Of a DNA stretch of 64,000 nucleotides, positions 62,918-64,000 are shown one piece after another. Both the position numbers and the translations under genes were made by a program. The notes under the pieces were generated by a model. It was given only the letters and a program-made list of their open reading frames with translations. It was not told the DNA's origin and ran no database searches. Positions within the stretch are counted from its first letter, which is position 1; every line of letters begins with the position of its first letter. The stretch comes from JADCRZ01 sp041751095. Its GTDB lineage: Bacteria > Bacteroidota > Bacteroidia > Chitinophagales > Chitinophagaceae. Location of the stretch: NCBI GenBank assembly GCA_041751095.1, contig JBGSYC010000136.1, positions 1 to 64,000 of the forward strand, written 5' to 3'.

Positions 62918-64000
62918 ATAAAATAATATGCCTGGTTTATTTGCTGCTGTTTATTGGATCAGGGCAACAGGTTTTCGCACAATCCCCACAGGTACTCACT
63001 CCTGCCACAGACACCATTCGCATAGTGGACATCAGGAATGCAGACAGGCTTAGCTTTAAAAAGGTTGACTCAACCAACGAACTGCTGATGGCCGCAGGGA
63101 ACGTTTTCTTCCAGGATAACAAAACCCTTTTTTATGCCGACAGTGCCGTACACAACAAGTCTCTGAATATTATTGAAGCTTTTGGCAATGTTCATATCAA
63201 CGACGACGATAGCGTTCATACGCGGTCGCAGTACCTTGTTTACGACATCAATAAAAAACAAGCCCTGCTGAAAAGAAAAGTAAGCATGACTGATGGAAAT
63301 GGAATTCTTACAACAGAAGAACTTACTTACGACACAGAACTGAAGATCGGAACGTATACCAATGGCGGTAAAGTAGTAAATGGAAAAACTGTATTAACAA
63401 GCAAAGAGGCAATGTATTACGGAGACCTCAAGGATGTGTATTTTAAAAATAATGTCAGGTTAACAGATCCATCTTATAACCTCACCACCGATTCCTTATT
63501 ATACAATACAGAAACACAGATAGCTACTTTCATCACAAAGACATTTATTATAGATAGCAGTAAAAGCCGGATTGTCACTTCTGAAGGGTACTATGATCTG
63601 AAGAACAAAGTGGCAAGATTTGGAAGAAGGTCGACGATCCAGGATAAATCACTAACCATCACGGGAGACGATATTGCCATAAATGATAATACAGGGATGT
63701 TTGAAGCGACAGGAAACGCAGTGCTGCTAGACACCGCACAGGCGATTTCTGTGATCGCCAACAATATAAAGGCCAGCCGCCAGAATAATACTTTCCTTGC
63801 CACACAGCATCCATTGATGATTATCAGGCAGGAAAATGATTCCATTTATATAACTGCGGATTCGCTCTTCGCCGGAAGACTCAGTGATTTAAAAGGCTAT
63901 GTTGATTTTCCATCTCCCAAAGACACCATAAAATCTGCTACCGTCGTCAGCAGTACAGATTCGGCTAACAGGAACCGTTATTTCCAGGCGTATCATCATG
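62914..64000 (+). CDS. OstA_2 family protein, partial (LptA-like)
   Basis: At least 362 residues, running off the window end. Signal peptide (NKIICLVYLLLFIGSGQQVFAQ), then LptA/OstA-like repeats (PF13100): LLMAAGNVFFQDNKTLFYADSAV, IIEAFGNVHIND, YFKNNVRLTD and MFEATGNAVLLD. Each is a beta-jelly-roll turn of the kind that forms the LPS bridge across the periplasm. Its ATG overlaps the mlaD stop, and a Shine-Dalgarno GGAGG lies at 62906-62910. With lptD next to it, a role in LPS transport is likely. Confidence 0.88.
   Translation, partial: MNKIICLVYLLLFIGSGQQVFAQSPQVLTPATDTIRIVDIRNADRLSFKKVDSTNELLMAAGNVFFQDNKTLFYADSAVHNKSLNIIEAFGNVHINDDDSVHTRSQYLVYDINKKQALLKRKVSMTDGNGILTTEELTYDTELKIGTYTNGGKVVNGKTVLTSKEAMYYGDLKDVYFKNNVRLTDPSYNLTTDSLLYNTETQIATFITKTFIIDSSKSRIVTSEGYYDLKNKVARFGRRSTIQDKSLTITGDDIAINDNTGMFEATGNAVLLDTAQAISVIANNIKASRQNNTFLATQHPLMIIRQENDSIYITADSLFAGRLSDLKGYVDFPSPKDTIKSATVVSSTDSANRNRYFQAYHH

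Overview
The window reads as chromosomal DNA of a member of the Bacteroidota, most likely Chitinophagaceae or a close relative. This rests on gene content: a SusC/SusD pair, a gliding-motility-type (type IX) C-terminal domain, Bacteroidota-specific families (DUF5683, DUF4954, OstA_2, the Bacteroidota form of LptD), a metal-type KdsA, and promoter-like TAnnTTTG boxes. Most genes are intact housekeeping or envelope genes. No tRNA, rRNA, CRISPR array or prophage was seen.

Layout. 1-1173: tail of an IS630-type transposase, then a frameshifted remnant of a secreted-protein gene. 1174-7368: lon, an outer-membrane barrel, a membrane-anchored metallophosphoesterase, an FMN reductase and a UPF0173 hydrolase. 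7489-10960: parA, parB, DUF5683 and dapB. 11133-13359: an Rrf2 regulator and an AI-2E-family permease, separated by a 715-bp gap that carries a MITE-like element. 13380-19161 (minus): a POTRA/barrel-like protein, a Gfo/Idh/MocA oxidoreductase, a SUMF1-type protein and ApbE. 19309-25224: an extremely acidic protein, threonine dehydrogenase, kdsA, a PspC-like protein, aconitase and a PH-domain protein. 25379-31611 (minus): a TolC / HlyD / permease / ATPase export system followed by a LytS/LytTR two-component pair. 31850-41328: a SET-domain protein diverging from mgtE, then glmS, a DUF4954 beta-helix protein, a small unknown and a large FAD/Fe-S oxidoreductase. 41683-43725: a four-gene cluster (TerB-like, 4TM membrane protein, BON lipoprotein, SH3b protein). 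44211-54196: an aldo/keto reductase, SusC, SusD, a CxxCH/VCBS lipoprotein-like protein and a large surface protein with a gliding-motility C-terminus. 54861-57975: myo-inositol oxygenase and a vSGLT-like sodium symporter, in a repeat-rich setting. 58038-64000: lptD, diverging from an amidase, an MlaD protein and an OstA_2 protein cut by the window end.

How genes work together. The right end is an envelope-biogenesis block (LPS export, peptidoglycan amidase, lipid-trafficking MCE protein). The export operon plus two-component pair looks like one regulated efflux unit. The symporter and MIOX suggest uptake and oxidation of a cyclitol such as myo-inositol. SusC, SusD and the CxxCH/VCBS protein look like one outer-membrane uptake unit without a nearby glycoside hydrolase.

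The strongest unexplained signal is a family of non-coding repeats built from GGTGC-NNN-GCACC palindromes. Two full-length copies of about 207 bp lie in opposite orientation 43 kb apart (11741-11948 and 54442-54647), with the same internal spacing and 20-23-bp terminal inverted repeats. A fragment lies at 55978-55990, so the myo-inositol oxygenase gene is flanked on both sides by related intergenic sequence.
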